This document shows, piece by piece, positions 34,219 through 45,787 of a DNA stretch of 64,000 bases (the stretch's first letter is position 1; the number at the start of each line of letters is the position of its first letter). The notes under the pieces were generated by a model. That model had not been told where the DNA came from. It searched no databases and worked only from the letters and a program-made list of their open reading frames with translations. The position numbers and the translations under genes were made by a program. The stretch comes from Palleronia abyssalis (GTDB lineage Bacteria > Pseudomonadota > Alphaproteobacteria > Rhodobacterales > Rhodobacteraceae): NCBI RefSeq assembly GCF_900302445.1, contig NZ_ONZF01000004.1:186001-250000 (forward strand), written 5' to 3'.

Positions 34219-34983
34219 ATGTCCGACGTGCCGTCGGTGAAGGGTGCGTGGGAGGCTAAGATCGTCACGCTGTTCCCCGAGGCCTTTCCCGGCACGCTCG
34301 GTTTGTCGCTGACCGGCAAGGCCCTGAACGAAGGCCTGTGGCGGCTGACACCCATCGACTTGCGGACCTTCGGCGAAGGCAAACATCGCAACGTGGACGA
34401 CACGCCCGCGGGCGGCGGCGCCGGTATGGTGCTGCGGCCGGACATCGTGGACCGGGCCCTGCGCGTCGCCCGGGGCGGCACGCCGACCGATCCCGCCGAC
34501 TGGCCCGTGATCTACCTGTCGCCCCGCGGCCGCCCCTTCGATCAGGCCACCGCGCAAAGGCTGAGCCGGACCAGGGGCATCACCCTTCTGTGCGGTCGGT
34601 TCGAGGGGGTGGACCAGCGCGTTCTGGACGCCCACCAGGTCGAGGAAATCAGCTTGGGCGACTATGTCCTGACCGGCGGCGAGATCGCGGCACAGGCCTT
34701 GATTGACGCTACGGTCCGCCTTATACCGCGCGTGCTTGGGAATCAGGCCAGCACGGAGGAGGAGTCCTTCTCCGACCACCTGCTGGAACATCCCCAATAT
34801 ACCAAACCCGCCAGCTGGGCCGGCCGCGACATTCCCGACATTCTTCTGTCGGGGCATCACGGCAAGATCGCGGACTGGCGGCGGGCGATGGCCGAAAGGC
34901 TGACGAAGGAACGGCGACCTGATCTCTGGCGGGCTTTCTGTGCGGCGCATGGAAGGGACCCGAACGAAGACCGAGAGCTCTGA
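34219..34983 (+). CDS. trmD: tRNA (guanine-N1-)-methyltransferase TrmD
   Basis: SPOUT methyltransferase of about 254 residues making m1G37. Seen are [16 protein letters not shown], the active-site [12 protein letters not shown], the knot segment [24 protein letters not shown] and [19 protein letters not shown], then the C-terminal domain ([14 protein letters not shown]). ATG 34219 is preferred, with GGGACCTG before it. Further frame upstream to 34144 reads as noise. Essential for frame maintenance. Confidence 0.95.
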   Translation: MSDVPSVKGAWEAKIVTLFPEAFPGTLGLSLTGKALNEGLWRLTPIDLRTFGEGKHRNVDDTPAGGGAGMVLRPDIVDRALRVARGGTPTDPADWPVIYLSPRGRPFDQATAQRLSRTRGITLLCGRFEGVDQRVLDAHQVEEISLGDYVLTGGEIAAQALIDATVRLIPRVLGNQASTEEESFSDHLLEHPQYTKPASWAGRDIPDILLSGHHGKIADWRRAMAERLTKERRPDLWRAFCAAHGRDPNEDREL

Positions 34984-35035
34984 GGTTGCGCACACCTCCG
35001 GGGATAAACCCTGGGCAATGATAGGAGTGACAGGC

Positions 35036-35491
35036 ATGGACCTGATCGCACAACTCGAAGCCGAGCAGATCGCAGAGCTCGGCAAGACAATCCCGGATTT
35101 CAAGGCCGGCGACACCATCCGCGTGGGCTACAAGGTTACCGAGGGCACGCGGACCCGCGTGCAGAACTACGAAGGCGTCTGCATCAGCCGCAAGAACGGC
35201 CAGGGCATCGCCGGATCGTTCACCGTCCGCAAGATCAGCTTCGGTGAGGGCGTGGAGCGTGTGTTCCCCCTCTATTCAACCAATATCGACGAGATCACCG
35301 TGATCCGCCGAGGCAAGGTTCGCCGGTCGAAGCTGTATTATCTGCGCGACCGTCGCGGCAAGTCGGCCCGTATCGCCGAGCAGACCAACTATCGCGCGCC
35401 CAAGAAAGGCGCCGCGCATGCTCACATCCCCTCGCAGGACGCTGGCCAGGACACCAAGGCCAAAGATCCCCGCGCCACCCCCGAGAGCTGA
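35036..35491 (+). CDS. rplS: 50S ribosomal protein L19
   Basis: A 151-residue L19: [46 protein letters not shown] and [36 protein letters not shown]-terminal extension of about 40 residues ([18 protein letters not shown]) makes it longer than the E. coli protein (115). ATAGGAGTGACAGGC precedes ATG 35036. Confidence 0.97.
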   Translation: MDLIAQLEAEQIAELGKTIPDFKAGDTIRVGYKVTEGTRTRVQNYEGVCISRKNGQGIAGSFTVRKISFGEGVERVFPLYSTNIDEITVIRRGKVRRSKLYYLRDRRGKSARIAEQTNYRAPKKGAAHAHIPSQDAGQDTKAKDPRATPES

Positions 35492-35500
35492 GGAAAGACC

Positions 35501-35722
35501 ATGAAAAAGGACATTCATCCCGACTATCACGTGGTCGACATCAAGCTGGTCAACGGCGACGTGGTCCAGATGCGCTCGACCTGGGGGAACGAAGGCGATC
35601 AGATGTCGCTGGATATCGACCCCTCGGTGCACCCGGCCTGGACCGGCGGCTCGACCCGCCTCATGGACACCGGCGGCCGCGTGTCGAAGTTCAAGAACAA
35701 GTACAAGGGCCTCGGCTTCTAA
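35501..35722 (+). CDS. rpmE: 50S ribosomal protein L31
   Basis: A 73-residue L31: [45 protein letters not shown] and [14 protein letters not shown]. The CxxC zinc motif of the L31 'C+' form is absent. Since some bacteria make both forms, this C- type may be the zinc-independent one or the only copy. Nine bases separate it from rplS. A terminator follows. Confidence 0.96.
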   Translation: MKKDIHPDYHVVDIKLVNGDVVQMRSTWGNEGDQMSLDIDPSVHPAWTGGSTRLMDTGGRVSKFKNKYKGLGF

Positions 35723-35742
35723 GCCCAGCTCGATACGCACTG

Positions 35743-35775
35743 AAGCGCCGTCCCATCCCCGGGGCGGCGTTTTTC
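35743..35775 (+). terminator. Rho-independent terminator after rpmE
   Basis: CGCCGTCCC and GGGGCGGCG form a GC-rich stem (one G-U pair) followed by TTTTTCG. It ends the ffh-to-rpmE block. Confidence 0.75.
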
Positions 35776-35844
35776 GTTGAAGCTGGAACACACGTGGTAA
35801 CGATGGCGTTCTAGTAAATTGGCCCTGCGGAGTCGTGGCTTGAA

Positions 35845-37623
35845 ATGATCGCCCTGAACGGTTTCGAGCCCTATGTCGCGCTCGGCCTCTTGGTTCTACT
35901 CTTTGCTGCTTTCCTGACCGAGAAATACCCACCAGACGTCACTGCGGCCGGCGGCGCAGCTGTATTCATCCTGTTGGGCTTCGTGCCCTACGACGATGCG
36001 ATGGCCGTGTTCTCGAACCCGGCGCCGATCACGATTGCGGCGATGTTCATCATATCAGGCGCGATGGTGAGAACCGGTCTGATGGATGCTTTGGCAGACC
36101 TCGTGGTCACGCGCGCGGAAAAGCAGCCGATCGCCGGCGTGGCGATCTTCCTGAGTGCGACGATCCTGGCATCTGCTTTCGTCAACAACACCCCTGTGGT
36201 TCTGGTCCTGATCCCGGTGGTCGTTCGCATGGCGAAAAGCCTTGGCCTTGCACCGACGCAGCTTCTGATCCCCCGCTCCTATGCCGCTATCCTTGGCGGG
36301 ACATGCACGTTGATCGGAACCTCGACCAACCTTCTGGTCGATGGAATTGCACGTGGATCGGGGCTTCAGGGGTTCTCGATCTTCGAGATTTCGGGCGTCG
36401 GCTTGATTGCTGCAGTCACCGGGATCGCGACGATGCTGGTGATCGGACCTCGCCTTTTGCCACATCGGACCGCGGCAAGCATCGCAGGCGCCGCGGAAGA
36501 CGTCGTTTATCTGACCGACATTTCGGTCATGCCCGGATTTGAGGGCATCGGAATGCCCGTGGGCGCCGTGCCCGCATTCAATCGCGCCGGCATTCGGGTG
36601 ACCGGACTCCGGCGGCGCGGAGAGACGATCCGCGGCGATTTCGACGCTATCCCGCTTGAGGCGCGGGACACGGTCCTGCTTCAGGCGACGACCTCCGAAC
36701 TGCTGACCCTGTCGGGGATCGAAGCCCTGGTCACCGGACTGAAGCGCGGCGCCGATCCCACAGAGGAGGATACGCTGACCGTAGAGGCGATCCTGACACC
36801 ACGCTCGACTGTTCCCCGGCCCCGTATCTCGGACCTGTCAGTCGGACCACGGGGCGGTGTGCGCGTCCTGGGTGTGCATCGGCACAATCACGTGGCGGGT
36901 CCCGACCTCGCCGCAGCCCGGCTGCGCATGGGGGACCGTCTGCTGGTGCGCGCCAGCGCATCCAGTCTGAAGCATCTTGCCGAGGCGGGTGATCTGCTGT
37001 CGGTCTCGCGCCCGTCAGGGCGCGCCTTCCGCCGCACCAAGGCGCCGCTGACCCTGCTGGCGCTGGCGGCCGTGGTGGGACTGGCCGCCCTGGGCATTGC
37101 ACCGATCGGAATCCTTGCCCTTCTAGCCGTGGCAGGCCTTCTCGTGCTGAGATGCATCGACAATGACGAGGCGTGGGGGTCGGTGGACGGCGGCATCCTG
37201 ATCCTGATATTTGCCATGCTGATCGTCGGACGCGGGTTGGAAGAGTCTGGCGCGGTCGAGCTCTTGGTCTCTGCCTTGATCCCCTTTCTGGAAGTGCTTC
37301 CGGCCTTCGGCCTTTTGCTCGCGATCTACTTCACGGCCTCGATCCTGACCGAGCTGGTGACCAACAACGCCGTGGCCGTCGTCTTGACGCCGATCGTCAT
37401 CGCGACGGCCGAACCTCTGGGCCTCGACCCGCGCGGGCTGGTCGTGGCCGTCATGTTCGCCGCCTCTGCCAGTTTCGCGACCCCCATCGGGTATCAAACG
37501 AATACGCTGGTCTATCGCACAGGGGCCTACACTTTCACCGACTTCCTGCGCATCGGTGTCCCAATGAACATCGTAGTCGGCCTTGCGACCTGTGCCGCGA
37601 TCCATTTCCTCTTTCCCCTTTAG
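35845..37623 (+). CDS. SLC13/DASS-family anion transporter with two RCK_C domains
   Basis: A 592-residue inner-membrane transporter. The first membrane half (about 1-215) has the DASS signature SAFVNNTPVVLVLIPVV and GGTCTLIGTSTNLLVDG. Two soluble TrkA-C/RCK_C domains follow (about 220-300 and 315-385, GMPVGAVPAFNRAGIRVTGLRR and VLGVHRHNHVAGPDL). The second membrane half (about 400-592) repeats the signature (LTELVTNNAVAVVLTPIV, ASFATPIGYQTNTLVY). Bacterial relatives carry dicarboxylates, citrate, sulfate or taurine; the substrate cannot be read here. Third-position GC looks slightly lower than in neighbouring genes. Confidence 0.88.
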   Translation: MIALNGFEPYVALGLLVLLFAAFLTEKYPPDVTAAGGAAVFILLGFVPYDDAMAVFSNPAPITIAAMFIISGAMVRTGLMDALADLVVTRAEKQPIAGVAIFLSATILASAFVNNTPVVLVLIPVVVRMAKSLGLAPTQLLIPRSYAAILGGTCTLIGTSTNLLVDGIARGSGLQGFSIFEISGVGLIAAVTGIATMLVIGPRLLPHRTAASIAGAAEDVVYLTDISVMPGFEGIGMPVGAVPAFNRAGIRVTGLRRRGETIRGDFDAIPLEARDTVLLQATTSELLTLSGIEALVTGLKRGADPTEEDTLTVEAILTPRSTVPRPRISDLSVGPRGGVRVLGVHRHNHVAGPDLAAARLRMGDRLLVRASASSLKHLAEAGDLLSVSRPSGRAFRRTKAPLTLLALAAVVGLAALGIAPIGILALLAVAGLLVLRCIDNDEAWGSVDGGILILIFAMLIVGRGLEESGAVELLVSALIPFLEVLPAFGLLLAIYFTASILTELVTNNAVAVVLTPIVIATAEPLGLDPRGLVVAVMFAASASFATPIGYQTNTLVYRTGAYTFTDFLRIGVPMNIVVGLATCAAIHFLFPL

Positions 37624-37640
37624 GCGCGTCTTTGCTTTCC

Positions 37641-37658
37641 TTGGCGATCTTCCGCCAA
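37641..37658. promoter_or_regulatory. Perfect palindrome before a -10-like box upstream of mipZ
   Basis: TTGGCG-ATCTTC-CGCCAA is a perfect 6-6-6 inverted repeat. TATAGA follows directly at 37659-37664, which makes it a candidate operator overlapping the mipZ promoter. Confidence 0.45.
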
Positions 37659-37692
37659 TATAGAGACCAAAAGACCAATCAAACGGGGCAGC

Positions 37693-38502
37693 ATGGCGCA
37701 TATCATTGTCGTCGGGAACGAGAAGGGTGGTTCGGGAAAGTCCACGACCTCGATGCACGTGGCGACCGCATTGGTTCGCATGGGGCACAAGGTCGGCGCC
37801 CTTGATCTGGATCTCCGGCAGCAAAGTTTCGGGCGCTATGTCGAAAACCGGCTTGCCTATATCGAGGCATCAGGCCTGAACCTTCCGGTCCCCGAATACC
37901 GCCTGCTGCCCGAGATCTCGCAGGAGGCTATCGAGCCCGGACAGAACATCCAGGATCAGCGGCTGTCCGCCGCGGTCGCCGGCCTTGAGTCCGAGATGGA
38001 TTTCATCCTGATCGACTGCCCGGGATCCCATACCCGTCTCAGCCAGGTCGCCCACTCGCTGGCGGATACCCTGATCACGCCCTTGAACGACAGTTTTGTC
38101 GATTTTGACCTGTTGGCGAAGGTCGACGGCCAGACGAACAAGATTCTCGGGCCGTCGGTCTATTCCGAAATGGTCTGGAACGCCCGTCAGCTGAGGGCAC
38201 GGGCCGGGCTGCCCCCCATCGACTGGATCGTGGTGCGAAACCGCTTGGGCGCACAGCAGATGCGCAACAAGAAGCGCATGGGCGAAGCTGTCGATAATCT
38301 GGCCAAGCGTATCGGTTTCCGCGTCTCACCCGGCTTTTCGGAACGGGTTATCTTCCGGGAACTGTTTCCGCGCGGACTGACACTTCTCGATCTCAAGGAT
38401 CTGGGAGTGGGCGGATTGAACCTGTCGAATGTCGCGGCCCGCCAGGAACTGCGCGACCTTATCCGAGAGCTTCACCTGCCCGGCGTCGAGGTGACGTTCT
38501 AG
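37693..38502 (+). CDS. mipZ: Division-plane positioning ATPase MipZ (ParA/MinD-like)
   Basis: A 269-residue P-loop ATPase. The deviant Walker A motif NEKGGSGKST has the signature Lys11 and Lys16. Other family marks are LDLDLRQQSFGRYVENR, the switch FILIDCPGSHTRLSQ and TPLNDSFVDFDLLAKVD, then the C-terminal LFPRGLTLLDLKD. MipZ binds ParB near origins and inhibits FtsZ, setting midcell division in alphaproteobacteria that lack MinCDE. Monocistronic. Confidence 0.93.
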   Translation: MAHIIVVGNEKGGSGKSTTSMHVATALVRMGHKVGALDLDLRQQSFGRYVENRLAYIEASGLNLPVPEYRLLPEISQEAIEPGQNIQDQRLSAAVAGLESEMDFILIDCPGSHTRLSQVAHSLADTLITPLNDSFVDFDLLAKVDGQTNKILGPSVYSEMVWNARQLRARAGLPPIDWIVVRNRLGAQQMRNKKRMGEAVDNLAKRIGFRVSPGFSERVIFRELFPRGLTLLDLKDLGVGGLNLSNVAARQELRDLIRELHLPGVEVTF

Positions 38503-38505
38503 GGG

Positions 38506-38853
38506 CTAGTCCAGATCCCAGGCGTCGGGATCGACGCCCTCCCCTATCGCGATCCAACTCGCGCCGAGGCGCGCGATCCGGCTGTCGTCCCACGTCTTTG
38601 CAACGATGACGAGGCCCTCCTCGGTCACGTCTTCGGCCAGAACTTCAAGGCGCAGGTTAGACGACGTCTCGACATCCCACAGTGACACCGAAACCTGAAC
38701 CGAGGGAACCGACGTGAACGGCGTTTCAAAACGCACCGTGCGACGCACGACGCGAGGGCCGGTGTCGGTCCACATTGGGCCATCTGTGTCGAAATGGGAA
38801 AAAACCAGCGTCGTTCCGGTCTGGATGACGGGGTTTCTCAGAATATCGGGCAT
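38506..38853 (-). CDS. H-type lectin domain protein
   Basis: A 115-residue protein with one H-type lectin (Helix pomatia agglutinin-like) domain: TPFTSVPSVQVSVSLWDVETSSNLRLEVLAEDVTEEGLVIVAKTWDDSRIARLGASWIAIG. Animal relatives bind GalNAc as trimers. No signal peptide is seen. It lies directly after atpC on the same strand, past a hairpin, and converges with mipZ three bases away. Its bacterial function is unknown. Confidence 0.82.
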   Translation of the reverse strand: MPDILRNPVIQTGTTLVFSHFDTDGPMWTDTGPRVVRRTVRFETPFTSVPSVQVSVSLWDVETSSNLRLEVLAEDVTEEGLVIVAKTWDDSRIARLGASWIAIGEGVDPDAWDLD

Positions 38854-38864
38854 GCAGAAGAAGG

Positions 38865-38886
38865 CGGGGGGCGAAGTCGCCCCCCG
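38865..38886 (-). terminator. Hairpin after atpC, likely terminator or attenuator
   Basis: CGGGGGGCGA and TCGCCCCCCG (plus-strand view CGGGGGGCGA-AG-TCGCCCCCCG) form a perfect ten-base-pair stem with almost no loop. On the minus strand it is followed by CCTTCTTCT, a weak pyrimidine tract. It separates atpC from the lectin gene. Confidence 0.6.
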
Positions 38887-38890
38887 ATTG

Positions 38891-39328
38891 TCAAAGCGAC
38901 GGCTGCTTGGCCGACAACCCGATATGAGACCCTACGGCCATCATGTCGGACAACAACTTTGCGGCGTCGTCGGTCGGTCCAGGTTCGTTGTGCGACTGCT
39001 CGATCGACTTTCGCTGACGTTCGGCAGCGTCTTCGACCATGCGGTCCAGGATTTCCTGGCTCATTTCGTCGCGGTGATAGCTTTCCTCGGCCAGAACCGA
39101 GATCCCCTCGGGCGTGATCTGTGCGAACCCGCCGGTGACGATATACTCGTCGCTGCCACGCTCTCCCTCGACATGCAGGATGCCGGGGCGCAGCGTCGTG
39201 ATCAGCGGCGCGTGGTTGGGCATTGCGGTCAGGTCGCCTTCGCTTCCCGGGATCTTCACCGCGCGCGCCTGAAACGACGCCACGCGACGCTCGGGGCTGA
39301 CAAGGTCGAACTGCATCGTGTCGGCCAT
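38891..39328 (-). CDS. atpC: ATP synthase F1 subunit epsilon
   Basis: A 145-residue epsilon subunit: [40 protein letters not shown], then [10 protein letters not shown] and [19 protein letters not shown]. The C-terminal helical part is rich in Glu and Gln. It controls rotation and links gamma to the c-ring. Last gene of the F1 operon. Confidence 0.94.
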   Translation of the reverse strand: MADTMQFDLVSPERRVASFQARAVKIPGSEGDLTAMPNHAPLITTLRPGILHVEGERGSDEYIVTGGFAQITPEGISVLAEESYHRDEMSQEILDRMVEDAAERQRKSIEQSHNEPGPTDDAAKLLSDMMAVGSHIGLSAKQPSL

Positions 39329-39377
39329 TTCGGTCCTCCAGTAGGCGGGGTCGCTTTCTTGAGCAACCCCTCAGGAA

Positions 39378-41703
<2,326 letters not shown>

Positions 41704-41732
41704 TCAGCCTCCTCCTTCGCCGTGTCCCGAAC

Positions 41733-43271
<1,539 letters not shown>

Positions 43272-43832
43272 TTATCCGACCTCTTTCATGGTGTTCTGGA
43301 GGGAGTCGAGCTTGGTGCGGATCGACGTGTCGATCATTTTCGAGCCGACTTTGACGACAAGACCGCCGATCAGGCGCTCATCGACGGAAAGGTTGATGTT
43401 CACGTCGCGACCGACGGCATTTTTAAGCGCCTCGGCCAGGCTTTGGCGCTGCGCGTCGCTAAGGTCGCGAGCGGCGGTCACTTCGGCCGTAACCTCGCCA
43501 CGCTCCCGCGCGATCATTTCGCGTAGCTGCCGGGCCAGATCGCGGGTCACGAACAGACGACGCTTCGAGGCCATCAGGCGCAGCGTGTTTGCGGTGATGC
43601 CGTGCAGACCCATCCTGTCGGCAAGCGCTCCGATGGCCCGCTGCTGTTGATCGCGCGAATAGATCGGGGAATGGACCAGGTCGCGGAACGCTTCGCTTTC
43701 GGCATGCGCCGACATCAGGGTGTCGGCATCGCTGGCGATCTGGTCGAGAGCGTTGTCTTCCTTGGCCAATTCGAAAATGGCCGTGGCATAGCGTTGAGCG
43801 ATGCCAGATGAGATCGAAGCCGGTTCGGACAC
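43272..43832 (-). CDS. atpH: ATP synthase F1 subunit delta
   Basis: A 186-residue delta subunit (OSCP) that attaches F1 to the b/b' stalk: ISSGIAQRYATAIFELAKEDNAL, then LRLMASKRRLFVTRDLARQLREM and the C-terminal LIGGLVVKVGSKMIDTSIRTKLDSLQNTMKEVG. GTG 43832 is preferred (AAAGGGTGGAC upstream). The longer reading to 43910 is less likely. First gene of the F1 operon. Confidence 0.93.
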   Translation of the reverse strand: MSEPASISSGIAQRYATAIFELAKEDNALDQIASDADTLMSAHAESEAFRDLVHSPIYSRDQQQRAIGALADRMGLHGITANTLRLMASKRRLFVTRDLARQLREMIARERGEVTAEVTAARDLSDAQRQSLAEALKNAVGRDVNINLSVDERLIGGLVVKVGSKMIDTSIRTKLDSLQNTMKEVG

Positions 43833-43938
43833 GTCCACCCTTTCGATGTTATTTCGCACCCCGACCCAGCGCCCGGAAGGCGTTGGGACAAGGTGCCGGT
43901 TTTGGACCACAACGGGCCGTTCGTCGAAATCGTGGTCG

Positions 43939-43966
43939 CTCTAGCAGAGCAGTTCCGGGGCCGCAA
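43939..43966 (-). promoter_or_regulatory. Possible promoter of the F1 ATP synthase operon
   Basis: On the minus strand TTGCGG (43966-43961) and CTAGAG (43944-43939) are 16 bases apart, about 100 bases before the atpH start. The CTAGA-type -10 resembles the one proposed before fabA. Confidence 0.35.
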
Positions 43967-44013
43967 CTGTCACATCGCCGTGGACTGCCCCGGTTTCGTC
44001 GCTAACGGTAAGG

Positions 44014-44772
44014 TCAGACACCCGAATGACGCGCCCGACCTGGCACCGGTTGGCCAGCTCCTTCGAGGACCCGCAGCGGACGCGCGATGCGGATGCCCTG
44101 CCCCCCGGCGCGGGCAGGCACCTGTTTCGACGCCTCGACCATCAGGACACCACCGGCGAAGCGCCCGGTGATGGACCGGCCCCACCGTTCAATCATGTTC
44201 CCCGATTTCAACCAGAACGGCTTTTCCGAGACCGGTTGATAGAGGGCTGCGGCGTGTCCGCGTGGATTGAAGTCGTAGCTGCGCAGCTGCCCCTCCAGTT
44301 GGCCCAGGCTGAAGGGACGTCCGAACCCGAACGGCGTTCGATCGTTGCGTGACCAAAGGCCTGCCCGGTTCGGGACGATGAACAGTGCTCGCCCACCGGG
44401 ACCGAGCACCCGGTAGCACTCCTGGAGCAGATTGCCCGGCGTTTCAGACGTTTCGAGGGAATGCAGAAGGATCAACCGATCCGCGAACCCGGTTTGTATC
44501 GGAAGCAGCGTATCGTCGCACAGGACAGAGATATTGTCCTCGCCCGGGGGCCAGGCCATCACGCCTTGCGCCCCGGGCATCAGGGCGATCGTCCGCCGCG
44601 CCTGACGTTTCAGGGGGCGCAGCAGCGGCACGGCGAACCCCAACCCCAGGACCGTATCCCCGGTCACGTCGGGCCAGAATGCCGCAACCTGTTCGCGCAC
44701 GGCCCGTTGCGCCGCGCGACCAAGGCGGGTCTTGTAATAGAAGTTGTGCAGGTCCTGCACATCCAGATGCAT
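44014..44772 (-). CDS. Class I SAM-dependent methyltransferase
   Basis: A 252-residue protein with a degenerate SAM motif I ([16 protein letters not shown], where canonical enzymes have an acidic first position and GxGxG), motif II near [36 protein letters not shown], and a C-terminal basic tail. It matches roseobacter methyltransferases of unknown substrate lying next to gloB. ATG 44772 is preferred; the longer frame to 44874 lies in the promoter region. It is divergent from gloB (61 bases). Confidence 0.82.
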   Translation of the reverse strand: MHLDVQDLHNFYYKTRLGRAAQRAVREQVAAFWPDVTGDTVLGLGFAVPLLRPLKRQARRTIALMPGAQGVMAWPPGEDNISVLCDDTLLPIQTGFADRLILLHSLETSETPGNLLQECYRVLGPGGRALFIVPNRAGLWSRNDRTPFGFGRPFSLGQLEGQLRSYDFNPRGHAAALYQPVSEKPFWLKSGNMIERWGRSITGRFAGGVLMVEASKQVPARAGGQGIRIARPLRVLEGAGQPVPGRARHSGV

Positions 44773-44833
44773 TGCCGCCCCGTCCGCTCGTCTTACTGTC
44801 CCACAATAGCACCAAACCCATGGGGGCAAGCAA

Positions 44834-45598
44834 ATGAGTATCGAGATCGTCACCGTCGCCTGCCGAAGCGACAATTACGCCTTCCTGATCCGTAAGAACA
44901 ACAGGACCGCTCTCGTCGACGCCCCCGAGGCGGCGCCGATCCTCGATGCGCTCAAAGAGCGCGGCTGGGACCTGCACGAAGTCTGGATCACTCACCATCA
45001 CGCCGACCACGTGGAGGGCCTGCCAGGGCTGAAACAGGCGCATCCGGGGCTTGCCGTGACCGGCGCGCGCGACGATGCCACACGGTTGCCGAAGCTCGAC
45101 CGCGAGGTCGCCGAAGGGGACGCCTTCCAGTTCGAGGGCCACGAGGTCCGCGTGCATGACGTGTCGGGTCATACGGTCGGACATATCGCCTTCCACATCC
45201 CCGATGCGGATGCCGCGTTCACCGCCGACAGCCTGATGGCCCTTGGCTGTGGACGCATCTTCGAGGGCACGCCCGAGATGATGTGGAACAGCCTGTCGAA
45301 ACTCGCCGACCTACCGGCAGAGACACTGATTTATTCAGGTCACGAGTATACCCTGAACAATGGCCGTTTCGCCCTGTCGATAGAACCGGACAACCCCGAC
45401 CTGAAGGCCCGTATGCAGCGCATCGAAGAGGCCCGGGATCGGAATGCGTTCACCGTTCCCTCGACCCTGGCTGAGGAAAAAGCGACCAACCCGTTCCTAC
45501 GCGCCTCTTTGCAGGAGGTGAAAGACCTCATATCTATGCCTCAGGCCGACGACGTTTCCGCCTTCGCCGAGATCAGGTCCAGGAAAGATTCCTTCTGA
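44834..45598 (+). CDS. gloB: Hydroxyacylglutathione hydrolase (glyoxalase II)
   Basis: A 254-residue MBL-fold enzyme that hydrolyses S-D-lactoylglutathione to D-lactate and glutathione. The metal motif is THHHADH (53-59), followed by [28 protein letters not shown] and [13 protein letters not shown], then the C-terminal glutathione-binding part. It starts with ATG 44834. Confidence 0.95.
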   Translation: MSIEIVTVACRSDNYAFLIRKNNRTALVDAPEAAPILDALKERGWDLHEVWITHHHADHVEGLPGLKQAHPGLAVTGARDDATRLPKLDREVAEGDAFQFEGHEVRVHDVSGHTVGHIAFHIPDADAAFTADSLMALGCGRIFEGTPEMMWNSLSKLADLPAETLIYSGHEYTLNNGRFALSIEPDNPDLKARMQRIEEARDRNAFTVPSTLAEEKATNPFLRASLQEVKDLISMPQADDVSAFAEIRSRKDSF

Positions 45599-45787
45599 TT
45601 CGGCATGCCAGAACGGCGCAAGATTTCACCGGCCCTGCGGCACTCTTTCGCAACTCACGAAGATTGTGACGACCCGCGACCAGAATTTCCTTGAAGCTGG
45701 GCCCACAACAACCAAGCTTTAAGACAACAAGGCCAAGGTGGAACGGCGCCCCTCGCCGAACTGCCAGAACGATAAGGAGCACTGCCC

